This document shows, piece after piece, positions 8,042 to 17,840 of a stretch of 50,907 nt of DNA; the first letter of the stretch is position 1, and every line of letters begins with the position of its first letter. The translations under genes and the position numbers were made by a program. The notes beneath the pieces were generated by a model. It worked only from the letters and a program-made list of their open reading frames with translations, searched no databases and had not been told where the DNA came from. This stretch comes from Algoriphagus sp. AGSA1 (GTDB lineage Bacteria > Bacteroidota > Bacteroidia > Cytophagales > Cyclobacteriaceae): assembly GCF_021390545.1 (NCBI RefSeq), contig NZ_JAJUWR010000035.1, positions 1-50,907 on the forward strand, given 5' to 3'.

Positions 8042-9786
8042 TACCAATTTGGGTTTTGTACTAGGTTTGGATTCAACTGCAGATCTTCTGTAGGCAATGG
8101 GTATAGGTAATCCCTATCTTCATTAAATGTCTTTGCGGTGCTTTTATGCACCCATACCTGTCCACCGCTTTCTCCGTTTTCAAGGTCTATTTCAGAGCCT
8201 AAACTCATAAATACTGCACCGGAGGGGCCAGAGGGCATAGTGTCTTCATAAATCACCAAATCTATGCTCCCCGATTGATCAAGATCATATTCACCTGCAC
8301 CCGGGAAATACATGCCCATAAATGGTTCTGCCAATAAATGGCCTTCTTTCCATCTCATGAGGTCATCTCTCCTAAAGCCCTCCATTACGAGTTCAATCCG
8401 TCTTTCACGCCGGATTTCTAGAATCAACCCTTTATTTGCTCCAGTTACATTGGGATATTGCTCACTTAGGAAAGAATCAGGATCAGTATTGGCCGTCCCC
8501 ATAGATAAGCCCGGCATTCCTGCCCGTTCACGTAGTCGGTTTATGGACAGATCCAGCTCTTCCTGAGAAATTGTTCCGCGCTCTGCTTTTGCCTCGGCAT
8601 AGTTAAGCAAGACCTCCCCGAACCGAAAAACCGGTAAGGGATTAGTGGATCTGAGATTGGCATCATGCGCTGGTTCTGTCACGTACTTGATCGGTTGATA
8701 TCCGGTAATCGACACCGAGAAGTTTGGAGCTAAAACTGTTGATTGGCCTCTCCTGGTATATCCTGGCGTTCGGATGATCTGAGATAGGCGAGGATCCCGA
8801 TTTTGGGTTTCCTCATAGAACGACATGGTATCATGATCTGGCAAGTCCGTAAATCTGCTTCCGTCACTCATAAGAAAACTATCGATCAGTTTTTTTTCCA
8901 GTCCCGGTCTTCCTGCTGAAGCTACCAAAGTGTACCAATTGGCACTATGGTAAATATTCAGATCGGCATTGTAGTGGATGGCCAATATAATTTCTTCCGT
9001 TTTTGGGCTAGCAGAGGTAAATAGCTCATTATAAGATTCTTCACTGCCAGAGGTATAAACAGTATAGACATTCTCTTCCATTAATTGCTCAGATGCAGAA
9101 ATGCTTTGATCTAATAAATCTTCTGCCTTAGGTAAACTAAATTCAGTATGGTATTTGCGAAAGGTGCCTTCAAAAAGCGCGATTCTTGATTTCAGTGCCA
9201 ATGCGGTCCACTTGGAAATTTGATCCACCATTTTAGTTTCCGGCAGATTATCAATCGCGTAATCCAAATCTGCCATTACCGAGTCAATCACCACTACGCG
9301 TGAATCACGTGGCTTCGTCAACAAATCCTCATCTCCAGTGTTTAAAGCGGTATTGTACCATGGTACGTCCCCAAATCGTCTTACTTTATCATAATAAAAG
9401 TAAGCTCTGAAAAATCTAGCAAGGGCATTATACCGGCGCACGGCTTCCAAATCCTCACATTTATGTGAGTGTTCCAGGAAAAAATTAATATTCCTCAATT
9501 GACCCCATGACCATCCTCCACCAGAAGCTGGAACTACCCTCGATCCTCTGGTCTCGTCATTGAGTGTGTTCTGTACTACATTATCAAATGTCTCTCCATA
9601 AATAGCATTATAAGAGGGGAGGGCAGTGTAGAAAGAATTGGTATATAGGCGAAGCTCTTCTGCTGTGGTAAAAAACGTTTCTGGAGACACATTGGCTAGT
9701 GGGTATCTTTCCAGAAAGTCATCTTGACAGGAAGATGCGATTGCAGTTATCGAAATTAGTATAATTGAAATGATAAATCTGTTCAT
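8041..9786 (-). CDS. RagB/SusD family nutrient uptake outer membrane lipoprotein
   Basis: Surface lipoprotein that caps the SusC-type channel and captures substrate. The ATG at 9786 is preferred to the longer frame because it starts the lipoprotein signal MNRFIISIILI with lipobox SSC; maturation would leave Cys near residue 20. The 581-aa length, the early FLERYPLANVSPETFF segment, the FRAYFYYDKVRRFGDVPW tetratricopeptide-like helix pair and the C-terminal RRERRIELVMEGFRRDDLMRW block are typical of the family. It follows SusC by 41 nt in the order SusC-SusD. Binding specificity cannot be read from sequence; no glycoside hydrolase accompanies the pair, which argues against a standard polysaccharide locus. 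Confidence 0.95.
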   Translation of the reverse strand: MNRFIISIILISITAIASSCQDDFLERYPLANVSPETFFTTAEELRLYTNSFYTALPSYNAIYGETFDNVVQNTLNDETRGSRVVPASGGGWSWGQLRNINFFLEHSHKCEDLEAVRRYNALARFFRAYFYYDKVRRFGDVPWYNTALNTGDEDLLTKPRDSRVVVIDSVMADLDYAIDNLPETKMVDQISKWTALALKSRIALFEGTFRKYHTEFSLPKAEDLLDQSISASEQLMEENVYTVYTSGSEESYNELFTSASPKTEEIILAIHYNADLNIYHSANWYTLVASAGRPGLEKKLIDSFLMSDGSRFTDLPDHDTMSFYEETQNRDPRLSQIIRTPGYTRRGQSTVLAPNFSVSITGYQPIKYVTEPAHDANLRSTNPLPVFRFGEVLLNYAEAKAERGTISQEELDLSINRLRERAGMPGLSMGTANTDPDSFLSEQYPNVTGANKGLILEIRRERRIELVMEGFRRDDLMRWKEGHLLAEPFMGMYFPGAGEYDLDQSGSIDLVIYEDTMPSGPSGAVFMSLGSEIDLENGESGGQVWVHKSTAKTFNEDRDYLYPLPTEDLQLNPNLVQNPNW

Positions 9787-9827
9787 TTTCTTAAGGTTAA
9801 AGTCTTTAGTTTGCCTAGGCATTAAAT

Positions 9828-12800
9828 TTAAAAGGTCACATTTAAACCCATAGAGTATGTTTTGCTGAAAGGATATACTCGGGCATTTCCAGAGGTGTTA
9901 TTATTGATTCCATTTACACGGTTCATGGAAATGTTGGCAATGGCCATTTCAGGATCTATGTAGTCATTTTCCAGTTTAGTAAATGTCAGTATGTTCTCTC
10001 CACTCACGTAGATGCGGCAGGCGCTGATTCTCAACTTGTCTGTGATATTCCTAGGCAAGGAGTATCCGATTTGTAAATTTTTAACCCGTAAATAGGCTAA
10101 ATTTTGAAGATACCTGTCATTCACGGATGATAACTCCGCGTTGGGATTTAGGGCAGTATATCCTCTTAGTCTAGGATAGTAGGCGTCAGGGTTGTCTTCG
10201 GACCATACCTCGTCCATAAAGAACTTAGGAATAAAAGATTGGTATGGCCGGGAGTAGGGTCCCCAAAAATCAGCAGCATCATTCCCCGGGTACCAATGTT
10301 GTCTGCCTATCCCTTGAAGGAATATGGAAATGTCAATTCCGTTCCAATTAGCGCCTAAATTTGCCCCATAACTATACCTGGGTTGCGTGTTTCCTATCAC
10401 CTCTAAGTCCCCATGATCATCGAGGGTATTCGAACCGTTATTTATTACCCCATCCCCATTCAAGTCCAAAAACTTAATATTGCCCGCTCTGAGTTGGCTT
10501 GACTCTCCTGGAGCCCGTAGCCGCTGTCTGTTTACAAAACTTTGATCGACTTCATAAGCCAGGGCTTCCTCGTCTGTCTTGAAAAAACCATCCACTCTGT
10601 ATCCCCATAGCTCACCCAAGGTCTGTCCCTCGTAGAAGTTAGAAAGCAATTTGGTAGGATTATCAAAGCGTGTAATTTGCGCAGTGTAGTCACTTAGCAT
10701 TAATTGAACATGATAGGTTAACTGCTTTTTGCCCGTTCCAATATGATCTCTCCATTGGACAGACAATTCAAAACCAGTGGTTTTCAGATCAGCTGCATTT
10801 TCCCGTGGTTCTGAGGCTCCAAATACATTGGGCAGGGACCGTCCTGAAGTGAGCATATTTTTGGTTAGCCTTTGGAAAAGGTCTAAGGAAAAGGTTAGCC
10901 TGTTTTTTAAGAAATCCGCATCCAACCCTACATTAGAGGTGATAGCCTGCTCCCAAGTAAAATCATCAGCAATTGGAGCTGGAGCACCAATGTAGCGTGT
11001 AAGTGCGTTATCAATCAAATAAGTAGAGTTGCCCATAGGCAAGGTGGAGATATAGGCATAGGTGTTGACTTGTTGGTTGCCCAATGAGCCATACGATCCA
11101 CGGAATTTTAGATTATTAACCACTTCCCGGATAGGTTCAAAAAATGCCTCCTCACTAACTCTCCATCCTGCAGATAGTGAAGGAAAAAACCCGAATCTAT
11201 TTTCTTTACTAAATCTGGAGGTGCCATCATATCTACCTGCAAACTCAATAAGGTATCTGCTGTCGTAATCGTAATTCAAACGATAAAATAATCCCCTGAG
11301 AGCCCATTCACTTGCACCTCCACCCACCATCATATCGCCGGTGCCTAAGTTGAGATCATTCAGTGTCAGGGATAGTAAATCCATCCGGGAAGCTGATATT
11401 GGCTTATATTTTTGCTCCTCCTGGTTAAAGCCTACCACGGCACCAATATTATGATCTCCAAATGCCCGGTTGTAAGTTGTATATAAGTTGATAGCCTGGT
11501 ACTGATTGATTGTATTTGTTTCTTTGAGTTGATCTACCTGATAATTAGGTACCTCAAGAAGTTCTCCGGGGTGAAGTGAATAGGGGGTTTTTGTTCCTCG
11601 AAAGTAGGAAGAACCAACAAACAGGTTGTAGGCGTAACTACCGGTGATTTTCCAATATTGACCTAAGTTAATTTCCGCATTTGTGATGGTATTAAGTTCA
11701 TATCCGTTTTGCTCCCCCTTCATTGTCCCTTGGAGCAGTTGTGGAAATACTGCGACAGCGTAGGAATTTAACCCTGTAGTGGCAAACGCGGTCCCGTCTG
11801 GATTTTGCGGTGCATAACTTGGTAAGGCATGGGAACGGATGGACTCAAAGTTCTGATTGGCGCCACCTTCTCTACCATAGTAAGAATAGTTGGTGTTATT
11901 GAATTGCGTATTATTACTGATAGTCAGCCAATCATAAACTTTAGCATTTACCTTACTCCTGAAGTTGAATGTCCTATACTGATCAGGGTTTACTTTCATA
12001 ATGCCTTCTTTGGCATTGTATCTACCAGAAAGCCGATACTCTATTTTATCAGAACTCCCGAAAACACTCAAATTGTGATCAACACCGCTTTGTACATCGG
12101 TAAAAACGGTGTTCCACCAATCCCAGTTACCATAATACATATATTGGTCACGTCCTGATCGATTGCTTGTTACTACCCATGGTCGGTCAGGATGTTCTGT
12201 TTTGTCATTCCGACGTAGTAAAAGCTGCTCATAATCTTCTTCAGTGTACATCGTGTAAGGAGTGCCTGTGGCGTTCCTAAAAGCGTCATCATTTAGTTTT
12301 GCGGCATCGTAGCCCGTGGTAATATAATCGGTACGGGATGTTGGTGTTGACCAGCTGAAATTGTTGTCATATTGGATACGCATCTCGCCTTTTTGTCCGG
12401 CTTTAGTCGTCACCAAAATAACCCCGTAAGCAGCCCGTGCCCCATAGATTGCTGAGGCTGCAGCATCTTTCAGCACGGATATGGATTCCACGTCACGGGG
12501 ATTGATGCGGTTGATATCTCCAGCGACACCGTCTATTAAAATAAGTGGGCTTCCTCCGTTGATAGAAGTATTGCCCCGAATGTTGATTGAGCCTCCTTGT
12601 CCAGGCTGTCCGCCCGAAAAAGTCACATTCACATTGGGCATGGTACCTTGCAGCATCTGTGAAATGTTATTCACAGGACGGTTTTCCAGAACTTCAGATG
12701 AAACTTGATCTACAGCACCCGTCAGATTTATCTTCTTTTGGGTTCCATAACCCACCACGACCACCTCATCCAGTGATTTGGTGTCTTCAAGAAGGGTAAT

Positions 12801-13379
12801 GTCCACTGTATTAGAATCTGAAATCTGAATTTCCTGGCTTAAATATCCTACAAAGGAGAAAACCAATGTTCCCCCGTTTTCCGGTACCTGAAGTGAGAAG
12901 TGACCGTCCGTGGCAGTATTTGTCCCTACTAAAGTGCCTTTTAATACCACTGTTACCCCCGGAATTGCTTCCCCATTTTCATCAATTACATTCCCTGAAA
13001 TAGTTCTTTGCTGTTGCTTTTGTGCAGATTCTACTACTGGGTCTTTAGCCTTTTGTACTACTATGGTACTAGCTAATGAGATGAAATCCAGTTGAGTTTC
13101 ATTTTTTAAATAATCCAATACCTGGCTTACAGGTGCATTTTTGAAATTTACTTCCTGAATTTTAATTTCTTTTAAAGCAGATTTATCATAGGTAAATGTT
13201 ATACCTGCTTGTTTTTGAATCTCTTGCAGGACTTTTTCAACCTGCTCATTTTTAAAATCTAAACTAATTGTTTGTCTAAGCTTGTTTTCCTGCTGGGCTA
13301 TTGAAGGTGCTGCCCACCAAATAAAAATTAACAGGATAAACAGAAACTTTAATCCTGTCTTTGGAGTAAATGTTTGCAT
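9828..13379 (-). CDS. SusC/RagA family TonB-linked outer membrane transporter with STN domain
   Basis: TonB-dependent outer membrane channel of 1183 aa that imports the ligand held by SusD. Order of parts: signal peptide (1-28), secretin/TonB short N-terminal domain (about 38-110, FKNEQVEKVLQEIQKQAGI), carboxypeptidase-regulatory-like domain (about 125-205, ISGNVIDENGEAIPGVTV), TonB-box-like LDEVVVVGYGTQKK, plug (about 220-330) and 22-strand-type barrel ending in an aromatic residue (LNVTF). The STN domain marks it as a signal transducer that talks to a FecR anti-sigma factor, and exactly such a gene lies upstream. The pair with SusD is intact and shows no break. Confidence 0.96.
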   Translation of the reverse strand: MQTFTPKTGLKFLFILLIFIWWAAPSIAQQENKLRQTISLDFKNEQVEKVLQEIQKQAGITFTYDKSALKEIKIQEVNFKNAPVSQVLDYLKNETQLDFISLASTIVVQKAKDPVVESAQKQQQRTISGNVIDENGEAIPGVTVVLKGTLVGTNTATDGHFSLQVPENGGTLVFSFVGYLSQEIQISDSNTVDITLLEDTKSLDEVVVVGYGTQKKINLTGAVDQVSSEVLENRPVNNISQMLQGTMPNVNVTFSGGQPGQGGSINIRGNTSINGGSPLILIDGVAGDINRINPRDVESISVLKDAAASAIYGARAAYGVILVTTKAGQKGEMRIQYDNNFSWSTPTSRTDYITTGYDAAKLNDDAFRNATGTPYTMYTEEDYEQLLLRRNDKTEHPDRPWVVTSNRSGRDQYMYYGNWDWWNTVFTDVQSGVDHNLSVFGSSDKIEYRLSGRYNAKEGIMKVNPDQYRTFNFRSKVNAKVYDWLTISNNTQFNNTNYSYYGREGGANQNFESIRSHALPSYAPQNPDGTAFATTGLNSYAVAVFPQLLQGTMKGEQNGYELNTITNAEINLGQYWKITGSYAYNLFVGSSYFRGTKTPYSLHPGELLEVPNYQVDQLKETNTINQYQAINLYTTYNRAFGDHNIGAVVGFNQEEQKYKPISASRMDLLSLTLNDLNLGTGDMMVGGGASEWALRGLFYRLNYDYDSRYLIEFAGRYDGTSRFSKENRFGFFPSLSAGWRVSEEAFFEPIREVVNNLKFRGSYGSLGNQQVNTYAYISTLPMGNSTYLIDNALTRYIGAPAPIADDFTWEQAITSNVGLDADFLKNRLTFSLDLFQRLTKNMLTSGRSLPNVFGASEPRENAADLKTTGFELSVQWRDHIGTGKKQLTYHVQLMLSDYTAQITRFDNPTKLLSNFYEGQTLGELWGYRVDGFFKTDEEALAYEVDQSFVNRQRLRAPGESSQLRAGNIKFLDLNGDGVINNGSNTLDDHGDLEVIGNTQPRYSYGANLGANWNGIDISIFLQGIGRQHWYPGNDAADFWGPYSRPYQSFIPKFFMDEVWSEDNPDAYYPRLRGYTALNPNAELSSVNDRYLQNLAYLRVKNLQIGYSLPRNITDKLRISACRIYVSGENILTFTKLENDYIDPEMAIANISMNRVNGINNNTSGNARVYPFSKTYSMGLNVTF

Positions 13380-13465
13380 GGTAATATTTAATTTTACTGT
13401 TCAGTTGAATAATTAAGGAATGAATATGAGGTCTGCCAGGATCTCAAATTCTTTAGCATTCATCA

Positions 13466-13497
13466 TGGGCACCGTTCGCAGCGGTGCCTTTTTTTAT
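13466..13497 (+). terminator. G/C-rich hairpin with T run between FecR and SusC genes
   Basis: GGCACCG and CGGTGCC form a 7-bp stem around TTCGCAG, followed on the plus strand by seven T. As an intrinsic terminator it would act on rightward transcription, but the genes around it run leftward; in the leftward direction the hairpin is preceded by A residues and has no T tail. It may stop antisense transcription or be a pause or processing site in the FecR-SusC message. Confidence 0.5.
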
Positions 13498-13499
13498 GA

Positions 13500-14462
13500 T
13501 TATTTTGATATATAGATCGTACCTCCTTTCTTTTCAAAATTCATGTTATGAAGCAGTAATATTGCCTCCAATGCCTGTTCTGCTTCGCCATTGGCGTATT
13601 CACCAGTCACAAATTGCCCCTTCAGAGACAGTTTTGGATCAATTTCAACAGCAAAATCAAGATGTGTCCGCAGTCTGCTGATAGCATCTTGGAGGGGTAC
13701 ATTATTGAAAATAATCTTTTGGTTCATCCAAGCCCCGATATGCTCTGGCGTGATTGATTCTACAGTTCCGTTATGACTGGAAATATCATACACTAGCATC
13801 TGACCTGGAGATAGCTCGGTAAAATGTGCACGCTCGTCGTTGATTTCCACCTTACCGCGCAGTAGAGAGACCCGATACTGATGTTCACCTTCATATGCTT
13901 CCACGTTAAATGCGGTTCCTATGACATGCGTTTGCACTTCTCCTGAATGGATAATAAAAGGCTTTTTGCTGTCTTTTTTGACATCAAAGAACGCTTCCCC
14001 TATTAACTTCACCTGCCTGCTCTCTTCATTAAAATTATCAGCAAGCTCCAGTGTGGTTGAGGCATTTAGAATTACCCGGGTACTATCCGGTAAAAAGAAT
14101 TCTTTTATTGTATTTGGCTCTGTAGATAGGAGAATAGGGGAGCTTACAGTAGAGGGATTTTGGAACTGGTGAAATATAAAGACCAAGCCTATTAGCAGCA
14201 AGATGGAAGCAGCGACCGGACGTAGCCAATTAGGAAAAAGCTTAACTTCTTTGACAGATGTGGAATTCTCACTGATTTGTGAAAATATTCGTTCTCTCAT
14301 GAGCTGCCCTATCTTTTCTTCAGCTACAAACGGATTATCTATCTCTTCACTCAGATCCAGTTGGTTAAGCCATCGGAATAACAGGCTGATTTCAGCTTGA
14401 GAGGCTTTGCCTTGAAGATATTTTTCAAGCAGGAGGTTTAGTTCTTCTTTATCAGGTAGCAT
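13500..14462 (-). CDS. FecR family anti-sigma factor
   Basis: Inner-membrane anti-sigma factor that passes a signal from the STN domain of the SusC partner to the ECF sigma factor. The 320-aa protein has a cytosolic N-terminus (1-75) rich in short helices, one transmembrane segment (WLRPVAASILLLIGLVFIFH, about 76-96), a periplasmic FecR domain (about 115-210, with VKLIGEAFFDVKKDSKKPF and VIGTAFNVEAY) and the C-terminal DUF4974 domain (about 245-320, FNNVPLQDAISRLRTHL). It lies between the sigma and SusC genes, the standard order in Bacteroidota, 189 nt after the sigma gene. Confidence 0.95.
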   Translation of the reverse strand: MLPDKEELNLLLEKYLQGKASQAEISLLFRWLNQLDLSEEIDNPFVAEEKIGQLMRERIFSQISENSTSVKEVKLFPNWLRPVAASILLLIGLVFIFHQFQNPSTVSSPILLSTEPNTIKEFFLPDSTRVILNASTTLELADNFNEESRQVKLIGEAFFDVKKDSKKPFIIHSGEVQTHVIGTAFNVEAYEGEHQYRVSLLRGKVEINDERAHFTELSPGQMLVYDISSHNGTVESITPEHIGAWMNQKIIFNNVPLQDAISRLRTHLDFAVEIDPKLSLKGQFVTGEYANGEAEQALEAILLLHNMNFEKKGGTIYISK

Positions 14463-14651
14463 ACACTATCATAGTGTCACATCCATATAAATGGTACTAG
14501 AACTTTTGGAGAAAATTTTGATTTGTTTTTTGGCAATGAGGTAAAAGGGCTTTGAAGCCTCCGGCTAACCTAAGTTTATCCCGGTTTTATACTGCCGGCA
14601 TATAGGTATAAACCCAAAATACAATTGGAAGCATGACTTAAAATAGAATGA

Positions 14652-15278
14652 TCAATTTAAAAACACGAATATGATCAGATGCCCTGTAGGAAATTCTACA
14701 GGAAGATTTTGGGCAACTTTTTTAAGACGCTTCATCGCGTTAGCTACCTGGTTTTTAACAGTCTGGGGAGATAGGTCAAAAGCTGCGGCTACTTCATTTA
14801 TAGAGTGATTTTCTTTCTTGGCCATCGTGAAAATCTCCCGCATTTTAGTAGGCATTTCTTCTATCGCTTGATTGATAATTTCCTGAAGTTGCCTGTATTC
14901 CTGCTCTTTTTCTATAGGGGAGGAGTCACCAAATTTGTGCTCATAGGTAAGTTCCCCTTTCAAAAACTCCATAAAGTTTTGAATGTGCTTATCCTTCAGG
15001 CCTTTAATCCGGAAGTAGCGAAAAGTTTTATAATACAGACTAGAATAGAGGTAAGAACTGAATGAGGAGTGAATTTCAACAGTAGTTCTTGTGTTCCAAA
15101 GCTCAACAAACAGATCTTGTACCAAATCCATGGCATCATCTCTACATCCGATTTTTTTGGAAGCTGTCAAATAAAGTGATTTCCAATATCTCCTATACAG
15201 CTCGTTGAATGCTCCGTAGTTATTCTGCCTAATTAGCAGCAGAAGGCCTTGATCGTCTGTTAGTTTTAAATTGGACAT
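14652..15278 (-). CDS. ECF RNA polymerase sigma-70 factor (Bacteroides expansion type)
   Basis: A 208-aa ECF sigma factor. Region 2 is seen around FNELYRRYWKSLYLTASKKIGCRDDAMDLVQDLFVELW (about 23-62) and region 4 around QEIINQAIEEMPTKMREIFTMAKKENHSINEVAAAFDLSPQTVKNQVANAMKRL (about 130-185), with a recognisable helix-turn-helix. It presumably directs transcription of the FecR-SusC-SusD-EEP genes once released by FecR. A hydrophobic tail (LIIFVFLN) ends the protein, as is common in this subfamily. The 189-nt gap to FecR, with an imperfect hairpin near 14583-14614, may contain a sigma-dependent promoter. Confidence 0.95.
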   Translation of the reverse strand: MSNLKLTDDQGLLLLIRQNNYGAFNELYRRYWKSLYLTASKKIGCRDDAMDLVQDLFVELWNTRTTVEIHSSFSSYLYSSLYYKTFRYFRIKGLKDKHIQNFMEFLKGELTYEHKFGDSSPIEKEQEYRQLQEIINQAIEEMPTKMREIFTMAKKENHSINEVAAAFDLSPQTVKNQVANAMKRLKKVAQNLPVEFPTGHLIIFVFLN

Positions 15279-15615
15279 TTGACCAAAGTTAAAAGTATCA
15301 CTGATCCATCTATAGAAAAATTGAATTATTTAATTATTAAGACACTATGCCGTTTAGTAAGCATTTGTTTACTTCATTAATTTGAAAAAGTTAATCTGAT
15401 ATCAGCACAAAAAAAATCCTCTCTAATTAGGGAGGATTTTTAATTCTTGAAATGGTAGTATTCTTATAATCTTGACCACTATATCATCTTTGAGGCTTCA
15501 ACTAGTGGTAGCTATTAACTTTTGCCGGGGAGTTCCATTATGGCTAGCGGATGCTATAAACTCTGAAGTGAAATACAGAGATCAATATGATCTTTCTCTG
15601 ACCTTCTATCAGGAG
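15279..15615. other. Intergenic region between glnS end and sigma gene start
   Basis: About 340 nt, A/T-rich. It holds the sigma gene promoter next to 15280-15360 and a terminator-like hairpin at 15409-15443. No further gene is supported. Confidence 0.5.
15409..15443 (-). terminator. Bidirectional terminator-like hairpin after glnS
   Basis: AAAAATCCTC and GAGGATTTTT form a 10-bp stem around CTAATTAG-type loop bases, with T runs on both strands (eight T on the minus strand). It lies about 170 nt downstream of the glnS stop and upstream of the leftward sigma gene, so it would end glnS transcription before the sigma promoter. Confidence 0.75.
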
Positions 15616-17667
15616 TTATTTTGACCTAAGAATCCTCGCTTCCTCCGCCAACAACTCATTCCCGTCTGCCAATCCCGCAACTATAAAGGCCTCAATCTCC
15701 GAATTTAACGCTTGACCTTTATTCAATAAAACACCTAATGCAATCATTACACCGATTCGGGTTCCCACTTTCTTGGCTGCTGTATTGAATAGGGGCTCCA
15801 GTTCCTCATAAGTCACTTCTTCTGCCAGTTTCTCTATATCCGCTCTAGCTGCCGCAAGCTTGTCACCCGATAGATTGGTGTATTTCTTAGCGATTTTCTG
15901 AATCTCATTTATCGCAAGACGCTGGCCTTGAGGCTGCGCGCCGCCTTGCTTTGGCTGTTTAGCTGGTTGATTAGGCAGGGAAGGAGCAGGCTGCTGCTTA
16001 GCCCAGGAATCCCGCAATCCGACTGTTTTGTTGAATACAAGTTTACCTTCTGAGGAGTCTTTATCCAATGTAAAGTAGCCTAATCGCTGAAACTGAAACT
16101 TATCGTCGAGTGTGGCTTCTTTTAGGAAAGGCTCCAAATAGGCTTCTTTAATGATCTTGAGAGAATCAGGGTTTACGAACTCCATAAAATTTTTATCCTC
16201 ATGGCTATCTGGGGCTTCGTCTAGAAAAAGGCGATCGTACTCACGGACTTCAGCTTTTATAGCATGCTGGATTGATACCCAGTGAAGTGTTCCTTTTACT
16301 TTTCTGGTGCTGGCTTCCGTGCCGCTTCCAGATTTTGAATCCAAGTCAGCAGTACAATGAATCTCAGTAATATTGCCTTCAGCATCCTTTACCACAGATT
16401 CTCCTTTGATGATGTAGGCGCTTTTTAGACGGACCTCATTTCCCAGTGTCAAGCGGAAGTACTTGCTGCCTGCTTCTTCCTTGAAATCTTCTCTTTCTAT
16501 ATATAACTCCCCGCTGAACGGCAAATCATGTGTTCCCGAATTGGGATCTTCAGGATTGTTTTCAGCCTTCAGTACCTCTGTCTTTCCGGTAGGATAGTTT
16601 GTAATCACCAACTTCACCGGATCCAGCACAGCCATTACTCTAGTGGCAGTCTTATTTAAATCCTCCCTGATACAGTATTCCAACAAGGATACATCCGTGA
16701 CAGAATCCCGTTTGGAGATACCGGAAAGATCGGAGAACTTGCGGATGGATTCAGGTGTGTAACCTCTTCTTCTCAAGCCTGAGATCGTAGGCATTCTGGG
16801 GTCATCCCAGCCCGACACTGTTTTGGTTTGCACCAATTCCAGCAGCTTTCGCTTGCTCATCACCGTATAGGATAGGTTTCTTCGTGCAAATTCCCTTTGC
16901 TTAGGCCTTAATCTGGTTGGGTCATAAATCTGATCCAAAAACCAATCGTAGAGTTCTCTGTGCATTTTGAACTCCAGGGTGCAAAGGGAATGGGATACTT
17001 GCTCGATGTAATCCGACTCGCCATGGGCCCAATCGTACATAGGGTAAATGAACCACTCAGTCCCTGTGCGGTGATGTGCTTTTCTAACAATCCTATACAA
17101 CAAAGGATCACGCATCAGCATATTTGGTGAAGCCATATCGATTTTGGCCCGGAGCACATAGCTTCCCTGCTCAAATTCACCTGCTTTCATCCGCGCAAAT
17201 AAATCTAGGTTCTCTTCTACAGAACGGTCTCGGAAGGGGCTTGCAACTCCAGGAGTGGTAGGGGTACCCTTTTGCTCGGCCATAGCTGCGGCTGACTGTT
17301 CATCTACATAGGCTTTACCTTCTTTGATCAATTGTACAGCCCAATCATACATCTGCTGGAAATAGTCAGAAGAATAGCATTCCTGCGCCCATTGAAAGCC
17401 CAGCCACTGGATATCATGTTTGATGGCATCTACATATTCCTGTTCTTCCTTGCTGGGATTGGTGTCATCAAAGCGAAGGTTTACAGGAGCGCTGTGCTGC
17501 TCTCCGAGCCCAAAATTCAGGCAAATCGAAGCAGCATGCCCGATGTGTAAATAACCGTTTGGTTCTGGAGGAAAACGAAACCTCAGCTTCTTCGGGTCAA
17601 GACCCGCAGCTAAGTCATCTGCTATGATTTGTTCTATAAAATTGAGGGAAGCGTATTCTTCAGTCAT
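15616..17667 (-). CDS. glnS: Glutaminyl-tRNA synthetase with C-terminal extension
   Basis: Attaches glutamine to tRNA(Gln). Class I signatures are clear: HIGH at residues 41-44 (PPEPNGYLHIGH) and the KMSKS equivalent VMSKRK near 270. The FRFPPEPNG and DDTNP segments distinguish it from glutamyl-tRNA synthetase. The two anticodon-binding beta barrels occupy about 340-550. At 683 aa it exceeds the 554 aa of E. coli GlnRS: after a Pro/Gln/Lys-rich linker (about 553-582) there is a helical domain of about 100 residues (AINEIQKIAKKY to the end). Some GlnRS carry a YqeY-type tRNA-binding tail there; I do not recognise the YqeY pattern with confidence. A single complete gene, divergent from the GH3-like gene. 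Confidence 0.96.
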   Translation of the reverse strand: MTEEYASLNFIEQIIADDLAAGLDPKKLRFRFPPEPNGYLHIGHAASICLNFGLGEQHSAPVNLRFDDTNPSKEEQEYVDAIKHDIQWLGFQWAQECYSSDYFQQMYDWAVQLIKEGKAYVDEQSAAAMAEQKGTPTTPGVASPFRDRSVEENLDLFARMKAGEFEQGSYVLRAKIDMASPNMLMRDPLLYRIVRKAHHRTGTEWFIYPMYDWAHGESDYIEQVSHSLCTLEFKMHRELYDWFLDQIYDPTRLRPKQREFARRNLSYTVMSKRKLLELVQTKTVSGWDDPRMPTISGLRRRGYTPESIRKFSDLSGISKRDSVTDVSLLEYCIREDLNKTATRVMAVLDPVKLVITNYPTGKTEVLKAENNPEDPNSGTHDLPFSGELYIEREDFKEEAGSKYFRLTLGNEVRLKSAYIIKGESVVKDAEGNITEIHCTADLDSKSGSGTEASTRKVKGTLHWVSIQHAIKAEVREYDRLFLDEAPDSHEDKNFMEFVNPDSLKIIKEAYLEPFLKEATLDDKFQFQRLGYFTLDKDSSEGKLVFNKTVGLRDSWAKQQPAPSLPNQPAKQPKQGGAQPQGQRLAINEIQKIAKKYTNLSGDKLAAARADIEKLAEEVTYEELEPLFNTAAKKVGTRIGVMIALGVLLNKGQALNSEIEAFIVAGLADGNELLAEEARILRSK

Positions 17668-17840
17668 AGTTCAAAATTGAAAGTCAAAAATAAGGCAAAT
17701 GCATGTAATTGCAACCGGAATAGCGTTGCAATGTGGGAAAGTTGAAAAGTAGGAGAGTTGCAAGGTTTAAAATTTCCAACTTCTCCCTTCGTACTTTCCC
17801 AAGGCACAGCCTTTGATTGTTTCCTCCAAAAAACTCATCC

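Noticed and set aside
15616..15930. YqeY domain at the GlnRS C-terminus
   Set aside because: Position and linker fit, but the characteristic YqeY sequence pattern is not seen; left as an unassigned extension.
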